Of a stretch of DNA of 64,000 nucleotides, positions 38,582-48,354 are shown one piece after another. The position numbers and the translations under genes are program-made. The notes below the pieces were generated by a model that did no database searches, had not been told where the DNA came from, and saw only the letters and a list, made by a program, of their open reading frames with translations. The stretch is from Hericium rajendrae (Eukaryota > Basidiomycota > Agaricomycetes > Russulales > Hericiaceae): assembly GCA_033439255.1 (NCBI GenBank), contig CM065879.1, positions 2,796,501-2,860,500 on the forward strand, read 5' to 3'. How positions within the stretch are numbered: the first letter of the stretch is position 1; each line of letters starts with the position of its first letter.

Positions 38582-38606
38582 GGCCGAGATCCTTAAGATC
38601 TTGGCC
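38582..38606. repeat. KDZ-family subterminal hairpin
   Basis: GGCCGAGATC - CTTAA - GATCTTGGCC, one G-T mismatch in a 10-bp stem. El2 has the perfect version at 47,414-47,438. It lies about 170 bases inside the right end. Confidence 0.7.
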
Positions 38607-38654
38607 CATATGTTTTTTTATGAATATCATATGTTTTCGCGGCACCCTGGGTGC

Positions 38655-38775
38655 TGCCTTACCTGTGTGAATTATAATGTGCCCGGCGACTGGCTGATCA
38701 GCAGTTGCCGGGGTTTTTCTAATACGATTTAGGCAAGTTGCCCTATATAATGTATTTCAGTGACTGGGACACCTC
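38655..38775 (-). repeat. KDZ-1 right TIR
   Basis: Read inward on the minus strand it starts GAGGTGTCCCAGTCAC and has the blocks CAACTTGCCTAAATCG, AAAAACCCCGGCA and CGCCGGGC in the same order as the left TIR. Confidence 0.85.
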
Positions 38776-38782
38776 TCGTGGT
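38776..38782 (+). repeat. KDZ-1 target site duplication, right
   Basis: TCGTGGT, identical to 23,969-23,975. R1 sequence resumes directly after it (GCGTACCTTG), as in the uninterrupted copy. Confidence 0.85.
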
Positions 38783-39638
38783 GCGTACCTTGTGCATGCC
38801 TCCATCTTGCGTATCGCTCTCAGTGCGCACCTCATCTGCTCACGGCCCAGAGCCTTCCTTCGGCGTGTTCTCCATGGCGCTGGGGCGTATGATGACTTGC
38901 ACGAGTCATGAGGGGTTGTGGTGGGCGTGTGGGATGCGGTAGAGGCGGTGGGGGATGCGCGTTGCGCATTCTGGCTACGCGTGTCGCGTGGTTCGCATGC
39001 AGCGACCGCGGGGCATCCATCGCGCTCGTGTTCGGTCAAAAACGATGGGATGGCGGGGTACGTCGGCGTACGCAAGTCGTGCGGGATAGGGGGAGGCGGT
39101 TGGGATGAGAGAGGCGATGTGGGGTGTGGCATGGGTGTTCACGCTGCGGACTTCCCACGATTCACGTTTGTTGGTCGCGGGTGGTCGCTCTGGCTCGCGC
39201 GCGGGCGATAATGGTGGCGGGGGGTTGCTGGCTGATGTGAGTGCATCACACGGGCTCGCGGATGCGGTATACGGTGCGAGGGAGGAGGTGCGAGGTGCGG
39301 GATGCACGTTTTGTGCGTGCACGTCGGGCAGCTGTGACGTAGGCACCGGCGCGACGGCAGAGGTGTCGTGTGCTTTGACGGGGGGCGACAAGTCGGCCCT
39401 GGATGTTGATCCTGCAAAGATGAGCCTTCGTGAATGTGAACATGAATGCTGCGTACTTACCTTTATTGTTTTCCACCGTAGTGCGCTGATAATAGTTGTG
39501 CAGCAGCGACTATATTAGAATTGCTGGCCTACATGCATGTGCAGGCCCTATATGTGCTGTAGGGAAAGCAGAAGTGAGTAATACACAGGGAAAATACGAA
39601 CCTTGGAGGTTGAAGACGACTTAAACAAAAATTTGCAG

Positions 39639-39840
39639 GGCGCGTGTGAAGCGTTTGGCTGCAGCCAAATGCTTCCCACGCGCCCCCCGCTGATTTTTTC
39701 CGCTGAAGTCGATGCGCATGTTTGCGCGTGCGCGGCCCACTGCGCACCGATTCATTCGAATAACCATATATGGTCACTCAAACGAATCGGGCCGCGCGGC
39801 TCCGTGTGCAACAACTTTGCGCACGACTTGACTTCGTTTG
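39639..39840. repeat. Nested palindromes in R1 leader
   Basis: A 46-bp near-perfect palindrome (arms GGCGCGTG-GAAGC-TTTGGCTG) is centred at 39,661/39,662. It is followed by a roughly 135-bp imperfect inverted repeat centred on CCATATATGG near 39,770. Its arms share AAGTCG, TGCGC, GCGCGGCCC and CGATTC blocks. No ORF. This may be a small foldback element inside R1 or the structured leader of R1. Confidence 0.6.
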
Positions 39841-39979
39841 CCACGTCATCTTCCTTCCACCCACCCCTTCCTCGCTCCGGAAATTTTATTGTAAGTATCT
39901 CCTAATCTTTTTTGATATTCTCGGGCTGGGAATAAAGGTGAGTACTTACAGTTTTGTTGTAGCGTCATTGTCTAATCAA

Positions 39980-40013
39980 GAGAGTATCGCTCGTGTTGTC
40001 GAGCGATACTCTC
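39980..40013. repeat. Conserved R1/R2 hairpin, copy 3 (in R1)
   Basis: Perfect 14-bp stem GAGAGTATCGCTCG with loop TGTTGT. A predicted 43-nt intron (39,938-39,980; GTGAGT, CTAAT, AAG) ends at the first base of the stem. Confidence 0.75.
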
Positions 40014-40019
40014 ATTTTT

Positions 40020-41200
40020 GTACACTTTGCATGGCCCCCATCGAGTCCCGTGCACCCACGCTGCCTCCTGTGTGCCCATGTCACCACTTGCGCGTCCGTG
40101 CCGCTGCCCACGCACTTCCACCGACTCGCTCGCATCCGTGCCGCCTGCCGTGCACCAGCGCCGACTCGTGTGTGCCCCTGCTGCCTCCCCTGCGTCCCTG
40201 CCGCCTCCCCTGCATCCCTGCCGCCTCCCGCGTGCCTCTTTCCGACTCCCGCGCAACCCCGCCGATGCCACCACACTCTCTTGCGCCCGCGCTAACTCCC
40301 GCGCGCCCCAGTCGACTCGATCATGCTGGCACCGCCTCCCGCGCGCCCCTGCTGCCTCCCGTGCCCCCGTGCGGACTCGCACGCTCCTGCGTCGCATCCA
40401 GTGTGCTGATGCCGCCTTCAGTACGTCTATACCATCTCCAGCGCATCTGTGCCGATGCCTGCGCGCCCGCACCGGCTACTGCATGCCCGCGCGGACGCCT
40501 GCGCAGACTCGAACACCCCCGCGCAGACTCGCATACGCTCCCCTGCTGATTTCTGCATCCTCACGCCGATGCCTGCACCCCGCGCCGATGCCTGCGCCCC
40601 GCACCGATGCCTGCATGTCCGCACCGCTGCCAGCATGCCCCCGCGCCTCCCGTGCCCTCATGCCGACTTGCATGCACGCATGAACTCCTGCGCGTCCATG
40701 CCACCTCGCCCGTGCCTGCGCCGCCACCTGTGCGCCCATGCCGCCTCATTCATGCCCGCGCCACCTCCTGCGTGCCCATGCCGCTGCCCGCACGCCCACG
40801 CCGCCTCCAGTGCACCCGCACCGACTCGCGCGCACCCGCACCGACTCGTGCCCGCCCGCCCGATGCCTGCACCCCTGCACCGGTGCCTGCGCCCCCGTGC
40901 CGCTTCCAGGACGCCCGCGCCGCCTCCCGCCCCCCGCCGACTCACATGCACCCGTGCGGACTCGTCGTGCCCGCGCCGCCTCGCACACGCCTGTGCCACC
41001 TCGCAGCGTCCGCACCACCTCCTGCGCGCCCATGCCGCTGCCTGCATGTCCGTGCCAGCTCCAGTGCGCCCGTACCGACTCCCGCGTGCCCGCGCCGACT
41101 CCCGCGCGTCCGCGCCCATGCCCCGCGCCCATGCCACCTCCCGCACACACCCGCCAACTTCTGCATGCCCCCCGCTGACCCCCACATGCCTATGTTGCCT
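40020..41200. repeat. R1 GC island of degenerate about 20-bp repeats
   Basis: 1.2 kb of degenerate tandem units of the type TGCCGCCTCCCGCGCGCCC and CGACTC-CGCG. Several frames stay open with Cys/Ala/Arg/Pro/Ser peptides on both strands, as expected for a repeat whose unit is not under coding constraint. I do not call a gene. Confidence 0.6.
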
Positions 41201-41645
41201 CCTGTAGTGCATGGGAACTATTTTGACGAGGCATTGGGTGTTGTAGGTGCAGAAGAATATGGACTGAAAGATGTACTACTAGTGTACAAGATGTAATTAG
41301 TCAGAAATATAGTACTTTTTGCGGTATACTGCCAGAGATCTGATATACGAGATAATCATGGATGATAACAAACTATATATAACTATAGCTGGAAGGAAGC
41401 TACCAAGGGGTATAGACTCTATTGTAGGTGCACTGTAGATATTGTAGCTTTGAGCAGCTACAGTAGATTTGGCCATCTACAGACTGCTATGGACTGCTAC
41501 AGACTGCTACAGATCAGCTACAGGTAGCAAATATAGGGACCCACTTGTCACCAAGAGCTACACAATCTATGGAACCTTTTTCAGCTACTGTAGATTAATA
41601 TTGCTACTGTAGATCCCTGTAGAATCAACGCCTTTTCCAGATGTA

Positions 41646-42880
41646 GCAGCAAGACAATCTATATAGAGCTATCATAGCACTCTATAGCAGTAAGACAATC
41701 TATACAGAGCTATCATAGCTATCATAGGGTAAGGTAGTAACTATCATAGCTATCATAGTTATCTGTTATAAGATGATAACTATCATAACTGCCATAGCAT
41801 ATGATGATTATCATAGCTATATTAGCTATGTGATATATCCTTAGTATCATATTATATGCAGCTAGTTAGGCTACTATTGACTCTATATCATCTTTACCAA
41901 CAATATTACTCAAAAGATGCTATAAACTCATCAATAAAATAAAATAATTATAGCACATCTGAGATATTCAAAACATCGAAAATTTAAAAGCATTATATTT
42001 CAAGTAATCTACAAAGATTACTAGCAAATCTATGATACACTATGAGATATGATAAGACTATGAGATAAAGATAAGATAAGATAAGATAAGATAAAAAGAT
42101 AAGAAAAAGCGAAAATGATCTACAAAAGAAGTCAACAAATTAGTATCACAAGATGAAATAAAAACATAAGGCTTACCTAAGGAAATAAAAGCGAAAATGC
42201 AAAGTCTACAAAAAACAATAGGGTTAGAAGCAATGAAACAATGTAGCAACATATCAAAGAAATAAAAAAAGCGAAAATACATAGGCCACAAATAACATAA
42301 GGTTAGAGACAATAAAACAATATGACAACTTACCAAACATAAGAAAGTCAAAGCAGAAGAGGAGAGATGATGAAAGACGAGAGATGGTAGTGGTAAGGAA
42401 GAGAGAGAGAAAGCGAGTCGCGCACGCCTTATATAGACGTGGCGAGCGGAGCGCCAAATGTCGTGTGACGCGACTCGGCCCGGGCGCTGCCGGATGCTGC
42501 ATCAGAGGCTAAGGCGGCAGACATCTTTAAGTTTGTGTCGCTGCCCGGTAGCTTGTAGTATAGTAGTCAACTAATTAGCTCATTCAATCGAATTGTATTG
42601 ATGAGAAGTAAATATGATCTTTTTCCTGCATTTTATTCTATTTGATTTGATTTACTAACCTCGAGACATTCGAACTCGCACGTGTTTGGTGGCTGAGCCA
42701 CCGAAACGCGCGTCGAAGTTCGTATGTTCGACTCGTCTCCCACCACCACTCCCCTCCCTCTCCTCCCCTCCCTCCCTCCGTCCCTCCCATCAATTCGAAC
42801 ACCGAAGGAGGGTAAACAGGTGAGGAGGGCCGCTAAGGTGAGTAAAAAAAACTCTCGCTCTGTCTATTCGTGCTAACGTA
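41646..42880 (+). mobile_element. R2 copy a: subterminal repeats, promoter and leader
   Basis: CTATCATAGC repeats (41,646-41,830), AT-rich DNA, a (GATAA)n microsatellite (42,065-42,105), a minus-directed TATA box (42,430-42,435) with a C/T-rich leader and GGTAAG donor-like site, the GGTGGCTGAGCCACC dyad (42,689-42,703), and a plus-directed GTGAGT intron at 42,838-42,881. The layout implies divergent transcription out of the element middle. Confidence 0.55.
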
Positions 42881-42910
42881 GAGAGTACCGCTCGTTCGAG
42901 CGGTACTCTC
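42881..42910. repeat. Conserved R1/R2 hairpin, copy 2
   Basis: Perfect 14-bp stem GAGAGTACCGCTCG around TT. The preceding 44-nt intron has GTGAGTA, TGCTAAC and TAG, and its last base is the first base of the stem. Confidence 0.75.
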
Positions 42911-43749
42911 GACCTCCTCTCTCCTGCCGGGCCTCTCCCTGCCCCCTTCTGCCGTCGCCTCGCCTCGCCGTCGCCTCGCCTCGCCGTCGCCTCCCGCCTC
43001 GCCGTCTCCTCGCCGTCGCCTCCCGTCACCTCCTCGTCGCTCAGCGACGCCGCCGCCTCCCCATCGCTCAGAACTGCCATCACGCCCGCAGTGGCTGGCG
43101 TACCGTCTCTCAACGCCCACGCCCGCGTGCACCAGCGCACGCAGCCCGCCGGACAACGCCCACGCCCGCCTGTTGCCTCGCGCATGGGCTATGACACTTG
43201 TGTATGGCCTCGCGAACCCGCACACGGCGCTGCTGCGTGGCGCGTGGGCCAGGCGTGCTGCGCGTGGCCCGTCTCGCGCATGAGCCCACGGATTGCGTGC
43301 AACTCGGCGGTGCTGCGTGTGGCCCTGTCAGCGGATGGCCGAAGCCTCGCACGGGCATGCCAGCCAGCACACGCATGCGCACACGTCGTGCGTGGCCATG
43401 CACAGGCCCGCTGCCTCGCCGTGTCCTGCTACTCCCCACCGCACCTCGCACATGCCTGCCATGTCCCGCTACTCCCCACCGCACCTCGCACATGCCCGCC
43501 ACGTCCCGCCATGTCCACCATGTCCCGCGCATGCCCGCGACATCCCGCGCACCCCCGCCACGCCCCGCGACCCCCACTGCACCACACCACCCTTCACCGC
43601 ACCTCGCGCACGAGCCAGCGGCCATCCCATGCCCCGCGCATGCCCACCGCGCCTCGTGCCCGCCCCCCACATCCCGCTGCACGTCGCGCACGGGCCAGCG
43701 GCAGCCAGCGTCTCACGCACGGGCCCGCACGCCTCGTGCTGAGGCGTCC
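42911..43749. repeat. R2 copy a GC island, left part
   Basis: CpG-rich low-complexity DNA with (CGCCTCGCCTCGC)n near 42,955-43,030 and a 44-bp duplication (CTACTCCCCACCGCACCTCG at 43,429 and 43,473). It resumes at 47,625 after El2. Confidence 0.55.
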
Positions 43750-44320
43750 TTGTAACCCATTTTAAACCTGTACCAGTAATAACAGGAGGGAGGGTTGCAA
43801 ACTGTACCAATAAAAAGGGAGGGTTCAGGACCCAATCTGAACCATTCAAATTGCTCATTATAAATCCGAAAAAATCATTATAAATATAATACTGTCTGGG
43901 CACTGTCTGGGCCGTATACTACTCGCTATGTGCTTAGCGCGCCTACTCGAACGGCTCCCTTCGGCACCGTCCACCGCCCTGCGCGCTTCCCGCTTCGGCT
44001 ACGCACGTGCCGCCGCCCGCCCCGCCCGACCTCGGCTACGCGCCCGCCGCTGCCCGCCTCGCCCGACCTCGTCAACACGTGCCGCCGCCCGCCCCGCCCG
44101 ACCTCGGCTACCATGCTCGCCGCTCGTTCCCCGCCGCACGCCGCTCGTTCCCCGCCGCCGTCGCTCGCTCCCCGCACTGCTGCTGCGACGCGTGTCATCA
44201 GTGCCGTTGGCGCTGCCGACGACGCCGCTGCTGCATCGCGAGGGTGCATCGTGGGCGTTGGGTGGGCTGAGCGATGGGGCCCGCGCGCCGTTGTTGTTGC
44301 GCGTAGGCAATGGGCGTGTG

Positions 44321-44420
44321 GTGCGGGTGCTGGGCATGCGGTGCGGGTGCTGGGCATGCGGTGCGGGTGCTGGGCGTGCGGTGCGGGTGCTGGGCGTGCG
44401 GTGCGGGTGCTGGGAGCCCG
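44321..44420. repeat. 20-bp tandem repeat in El2
   Basis: Five copies of GTGCGGGTGCTGGGCATGCG with C/T variants. A second array of about five 20-bp units (GCGCGTCCTCCGCGTGCCAT) follows at 44,485-44,590. Confidence 0.85.
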
Positions 44421-46469
44421 GCGCGATCGCTGGGGACGCGGGTCATTGCTGGGGTGTGCGGGTTGTGGCTCGTCGGCCATGGGCCGTGCGCGTCCTCCGC
44501 GTGCCATGCGCATTCTCCGCATGCCGTGCGCATCCTCCGCGTGCCGTGCGCGTCCTCCGCGTGCCATGCGCGTCCTCCGCGTGCTCGTCCGCGTCCTAGC
44601 GCTCTGCGTACCGGTGCCGGGGTGCTGCGCGTCGCGTGCAGGGGTGTTGAGAGCCGCGGGGACGCGACGCGCAGCATGCAGGGGCACCAAGGACGCGATG
44701 TGCGATGTGTAGGGGCTGCGCGACTGCGCGCGGTGTGTTGTCGTGGCCGTGAGTGCCTGCGCTGCGTGTGTGAGACCGCGGGTGTCGGGCGCGCGTCTGT
44801 GTCGTTGCACGCATGTTCGTGCGCGTCCTGATCGACTTGTACGCGCTTCTATGCGTGTCCGAGGCGCGTGAAGAGGGCGGACGGCTGCTGGAAGCCGTGG
44901 AGGGTGTGGAGAGGCATCCGGGAGGGCGGGGAATGGGTGGAAGCACGAGCGGCGCGAGAGGCACGGGCCGCGTACGTGCTGTGACGCGTGCTGTGACGCG
45001 GCTCGGAAACTGCCGAGAATCGGCGGCTGAGACCGAGGTGCCCGATGCTGGAGCAGGGATGTTACCCCGCACGACTTCTGGAGTGTATTCTCCCTGATTG
45101 GAGCGAGTTTTATGTACCTAGAATATAGTACATTGTACATACAAATTTTCGAACAATTTAGAGAGTAATTCGAGCCACAATGAGTGACTTATTGTAACCC
45201 TACAGTAACCCTAACTCGAATTTCATGTAGCAGAGGCTTCATTTTGGAAGCTCTTACCTATCTAGCTGTGCAAAATCGTTTCTGATACTATCAATAATGT
45301 GCACACGAAGTTTGAAATTTTTTGGACTCGATTCCAGAGCTTGAGGCCCGAGATACACACAAAATATAGCTCATGGAACCGAAAATTCATGTATTTCGCC
45401 AGATCCTAAAGATCAAGACTACTTAAAATTATAATACAAGCTGTACGAGCTCTTCAAGCACTTAAAAACGCAGTTCACTAAGCCGATACAAGATGGGAGT
45501 AAGACATGATGCACAATTGCAGCTCGAACCTTGTGCCCGGCATGCCCGAGGCCTCGATTCGAGCTTGACGCATTTAGTCTTTCGCTCGATTTAGACTTTC
45601 TTATCAATGGCTCAGATGTTTCTCTTCTCTATTGCACTCAATTACTACCAAAATTTTTATTCAATTGTATTCAGACTAGCTACGTCTATCGTATTATTTG
45701 TAGAGTTTAGTTAAATTTATTTGGCCTTGAAAGACCTCCTCGACGACTCGGGACGAGGCATGTAGCCTAATTTGGCAATCGCTGAACCGTGTCGCAAGCT
45801 CGTACCTGGGGCTATCTTTCTTCTCTCCCTCCCTCAAGCGGGGCACAAATACGAGGCTCAATAGCCTCCATAATTCGTAAGTCTTTCTCTTCTCTTTTCC
45901 TATTCATGCGTTTGCTAACGAGATTTCATTTTTTTATAGCCTTAAACCGCGATGACATGGCACGCTGCACGCACCGTAACGCTGCCGCCGCTCATCTGCC
46001 CACCTCCGTCGCGCTTCCAAATGCGCGTGCGACGCTTCCCCGCGCCATGAAAGGGCACTCGCCGGCGCGCAAGACCCCGTGCTCGCAGTCGCACGCCGTC
46101 AAACTCACCGGAGGCGCGCGTGTCCCAGCCCCTGCCAGCTCCGTGCCCTGCGTCCCAGCCCCGAGTCCCCGCGCGCCTCCCAGCCCCGCATACCGTCCCA
46201 ACACCATGGCCGCGCACTCCAGCATTGCACCCACATCTCCAACTCTGCACCACCCATTCCCGCACCTCCCAGCTCCGTGCGTCCCAGCCCCACACCTCTC
46301 CCGCGCCCGTGTGCCCCAGCGCCGCGGCGCCGCGTCCAAGCCACGCATCCCAGCGCCGAGCCCCCGCGCACCGTCCCCGAGCCTCCACGCGCCGTCTCAG
46401 CCCCGCGCGCCGTCTCAGCCCCGCGCGCGCCATCTTAGCCCCGTGCGCGCTGTCTCTAGTCCCCCGCAG

Positions 46470-46575
46470 CCCCCGCGCGCTGTCCCTGAGCCCCCGCGCG
46501 CTGTCCCTGAGCCCCCGCGCGCCGTCCCTGAGCCCCCGCGTGCCGTCCCTGAGCCCCCGCGCGCCGTCTTCAGCC
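46470..46575. repeat. 21-bp tandem repeat in El2
   Basis: About five copies of CCCCCGCGCGCTGTCCCTGA-G, fading into degenerate copies up to 46,760. Confidence 0.8.
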
Positions 46576-47220
46576 CCCGCGCGCCATCTCCAGCCTCTGT
46601 GCGCCGTTTCCAGCCTCCGCGCACCGTTTCCAGCCTCCGCGCGCCGTCTCCAGCCCCACCCGCCCATTTCCAGCCCCGCGCCGTCTCTCCGCGCGCCCAT
46701 TTCCAGTCCCCCGCGCCGTCTCTAGTCCCCCGCGTGCCGTCTCCATCCCCGCACGCGCCGTCCCAGCACCGTGCCCATGCGCGTCCCACCTCCACGCATC
46801 CCAGTCCCCAGCCCCGCCTGCGCCATCCCAGCACCGCGGCCGCGTGCTGCAGCGCCATGCCCGCGCTCTCCACCCCACGTTCAGCCCCGTTCCCGCACCC
46901 GCGGTCCCAGCGCCGGGCGTGCTTCAATGCCGAGCCCGCACCCACGCACCAGCCCCAAGCCCGCGCTTCAGCGCCGTCCCCACGCGTCCCAGCCGCGAGC
47001 CCGCTCCACCCCGGCATCCGCGCGTGAATTCCGCCGGCGCACTCCACGCGCGGGAGCCATCGGCGGACGTGCGGCGAGCATAGGGGATGGCGCGTGCATG
47101 CTCTGCAGCGGGCGTGCGGCGAACGGCGCGCGCAACTTGCGTGCAGCACGTGCATAGCCACGGGGCGAGAGTGGGAACAGTAGGTGGTAGGCACCGTGAG
47201 CGGGAGGGAAAGCATGCGCA

Positions 47221-47352
47221 GAAGCACCGGCGGGCGCGCGTGAAGCGCCGGCGGGCGCGAGGGAAAGCGCCGGCGAGCGCGGGGGAAAGCACCGGCGAGC
47301 ACGGGGGAAAGCGCCGGCGAGCGCGGGGGAAAGCACCGGCGAGCGCGAGGAA
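47221..47352. repeat. 22-bp tandem repeat in El2
   Basis: About six copies of AAGCGCCGGCGAGCGCGGGG with one or two extra purines. The core is shared with KDZ-1 at 38,415-38,502. Confidence 0.8.
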
Positions 47353-47413
47353 GCACCAAAACAAGCGCCGGCGAGCGGATGTAGAAGCGCCGGCAAGCGT
47401 AGGTAGTCATAGT

Positions 47414-47438
47414 GGCCGAGATCCTTAAGATCTCGGCC
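47414..47438. repeat. KDZ-family subterminal hairpin in El2
   Basis: Perfect 10-bp stem GGCCGAGATC, loop CTTAA. Position relative to the right end corresponds to the KDZ-1 hairpin. Confidence 0.75.
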
Positions 47439-47624
47439 GATATGTTTCTTTAAGAATATAACATGTTTTTTGATATGTTATACCATACAAAACATATTTT
47501 ATGCAAAACATGTGAAGTTCCAAACATAGCATTTAGCCCGAAAATACTGCTTATAGTGTTACTGGTACAGTTGGAACCCTCCCTCCTGTTACTACTGGTA
47601 TAGGTTGCAACTGATCTACAGGGT

Positions 47625-48354
47625 CTGGTGTCGTGCTCGCCCGCTGTGCCTTGCGCACGGTCCCCAGTATCTCGCGCATGGGCCCGCTGCGCGCCACGTT
47701 TTCCGTGCACACCCCGTGTCTTGCATACGGGCCCGCCGCAGCCCGACGCCGCTGTGCACGCCGCGGCTCCTCTCGCGCCTCGCGCATGGACCTAGCACGT
47801 TGCGCACGGGTCCAACACCTCGCGCACGGGCCCAGCATCTCGCACGGGCCTGTTGTGCCTCATGCACGTCTGCTGTGCCACGTGCGTGACTACCATGCCA
47901 CCCACGCCCGCCGCGCCTCGTGCGCGTGCACGCCCTTGTCGCTCTACCTGTGCGTGCCACGCGCCACTGCACGCGTGCACTGTTTAAAATTGTAGTGTAC
48001 TTAATTGTAGTAGTAGTAGCTGTATTAGATATAAATATAATTGATTTTGACTTCATATCTTTCGTACCTGGTTGACTTAAGATAATAATATTAGTATTCA
48101 TACCTCACTTACTGTAGGGATCATAGGGATCATAGGGACCATAGCAAGCCAGTGAGCTTATATAGCAGCTATAGCTGCCCCTCAGAAATATATAGCACTA
48201 TATAGTGTCTAACTACTGCTATATAGACTATGATAGGCCTCATAGCCTTATATAGTTGAGAAAGATAGCTACATAGATGGTTATAGACCTCATAACACTA
48301 TGATAGGTCATATAAATCAACACTAGACTATATAAAATTTTAATTTCTCAGATG
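47625..48354. mobile_element. R2 copy a, right part
   Basis: The remaining GC island (to about 47,985), an AT-rich block (TATTAGATATAAATATAATTGA) that matches 62,440-62,465 of the R2 copy at the right, then CTATGATAG-type subterminal repeats ending at the CATCTGAG terminus. Confidence 0.6.

Larger units (their letters stand above)
23976..38775 (+). mobile_element. KDZ-1: complete KDZ-superfamily DNA transposon
   Basis: The 14,800-base element is bounded by imperfect TIRs of about 110-120 bp with the core GCAACTTGCCTAAATCGTAT at 24,033 (left) and on the other strand near 38,740 (right). A 7-bp TCGTGGT duplication flanks it. It sits in R1; the joined flanks reproduce the uninterrupted R1 copy at 63,470. 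It carries four genes: acc1 (-), a double viroplasmin-like gene (+), a small basic protein (+) and the CxC2-KDZ transposase (+). Outside these lie CpG-dense islands and a hairpin. KDZ elements are the Kyakuja-Dileera-Zisupton superfamily, known to be expanded in basidiomycetes. No TET/JBP gene is present in this copy. Confidence 0.87.
23199..41643 (+). mobile_element. R1 element copy A/B, interrupted by KDZ-1
   Basis: Ends read CATCTGGAAAA (left) and, on the other strand, CATCTGGAAAA at 41,643. It is flanked by TA on both sides (23,197-23,198 and 41,644-41,645). The flanks join to a sequence repeated just downstream (ACTCTATAGCAG near 41,680), which supports a TA duplication; a zero-TSD reading with ACATCTGG ends is also possible. 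Without KDZ-1 the element is 3.64 kb. Positions 23,201-23,968 and 38,781-39,303 match the second copy at 62,745-64,000 almost base for base. It has no protein gene. It carries a leader with large palindromes, the GAGAGTATC hairpin and a GC island. Confidence 0.72.
43750..47624 (+). mobile_element. El2: non-autonomous KDZ-related element
   Basis: Both ends carry inverted copies of TACCAGTA-TAACAGGAGGGAGGGTT (43,771 and, other strand, 47,600). The inside repeats KDZ-1 landmarks: the left GC block CACCGTCCACCGCCCTGCGC, the CGCGTCC-GCGTGAAGAGG island, the CTCAATAGCC-dyad leader with its GTAAGT...TGCTAAC intron (45,877-45,939), the AGCGCCGGCGAGCGCG array and the GGCCGAGATC hairpin. The 11 kb gene block of KDZ-1 is missing. 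Outermost TIR bases differ from KDZ-1, so it belongs to a related, not identical, family. It interrupts the R2 GC island. No clear TSD. Confidence 0.62.
23105..48354 (+). mobile_element. R2 element copy a, interrupted by R1, KDZ-1 and El2
   Basis: The left end CATCTGAGAAATTTAA and the right end (other strand) CATCTGAGAAATTAAA form an inverted terminus. The left 94 bases (AGTGGTATATAGCAC...) match the left end of the R2 copy at 59,912. After removing R1 (23,199-41,645) and El2 (about 43,750-47,624) about 2.9 kb of R2 remains, which agrees with the 2.7-2.8 kb of the two other copies and shows the same order of GATAA repeats, TATA box, two hairpins and GC island. It sits inside the coding sequence of acc1'. 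Confidence 0.68.

Noticed and set aside
23976-38775. TET/JBP dioxygenase gene expected from KDZ literature
   Set aside because: None of the four genes shows the HxD...H dioxygenase pattern, so I do not claim a TET-linked element.
40020-41200. CRISPR-like or satellite array
   Set aside because: Units are degenerate and contiguous with no unique spacers; the host is a fungus.
23199-41643. R1 as a Helitron
   Set aside because: It has inverted termini (CATCTGGAAAA) and probable TA duplication; no TC/CTRR ends and no Rep/helicase.
43926-45140. 404-residue frame on the minus strand of El2
   Set aside because: Low-complexity translation of 20-bp repeats.
45789-47027. 412-residue Pro/Ala/Ser-rich frame in El2
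   Set aside because: Tracks 20-22 bp tandem repeats; opposite strand is equally open.
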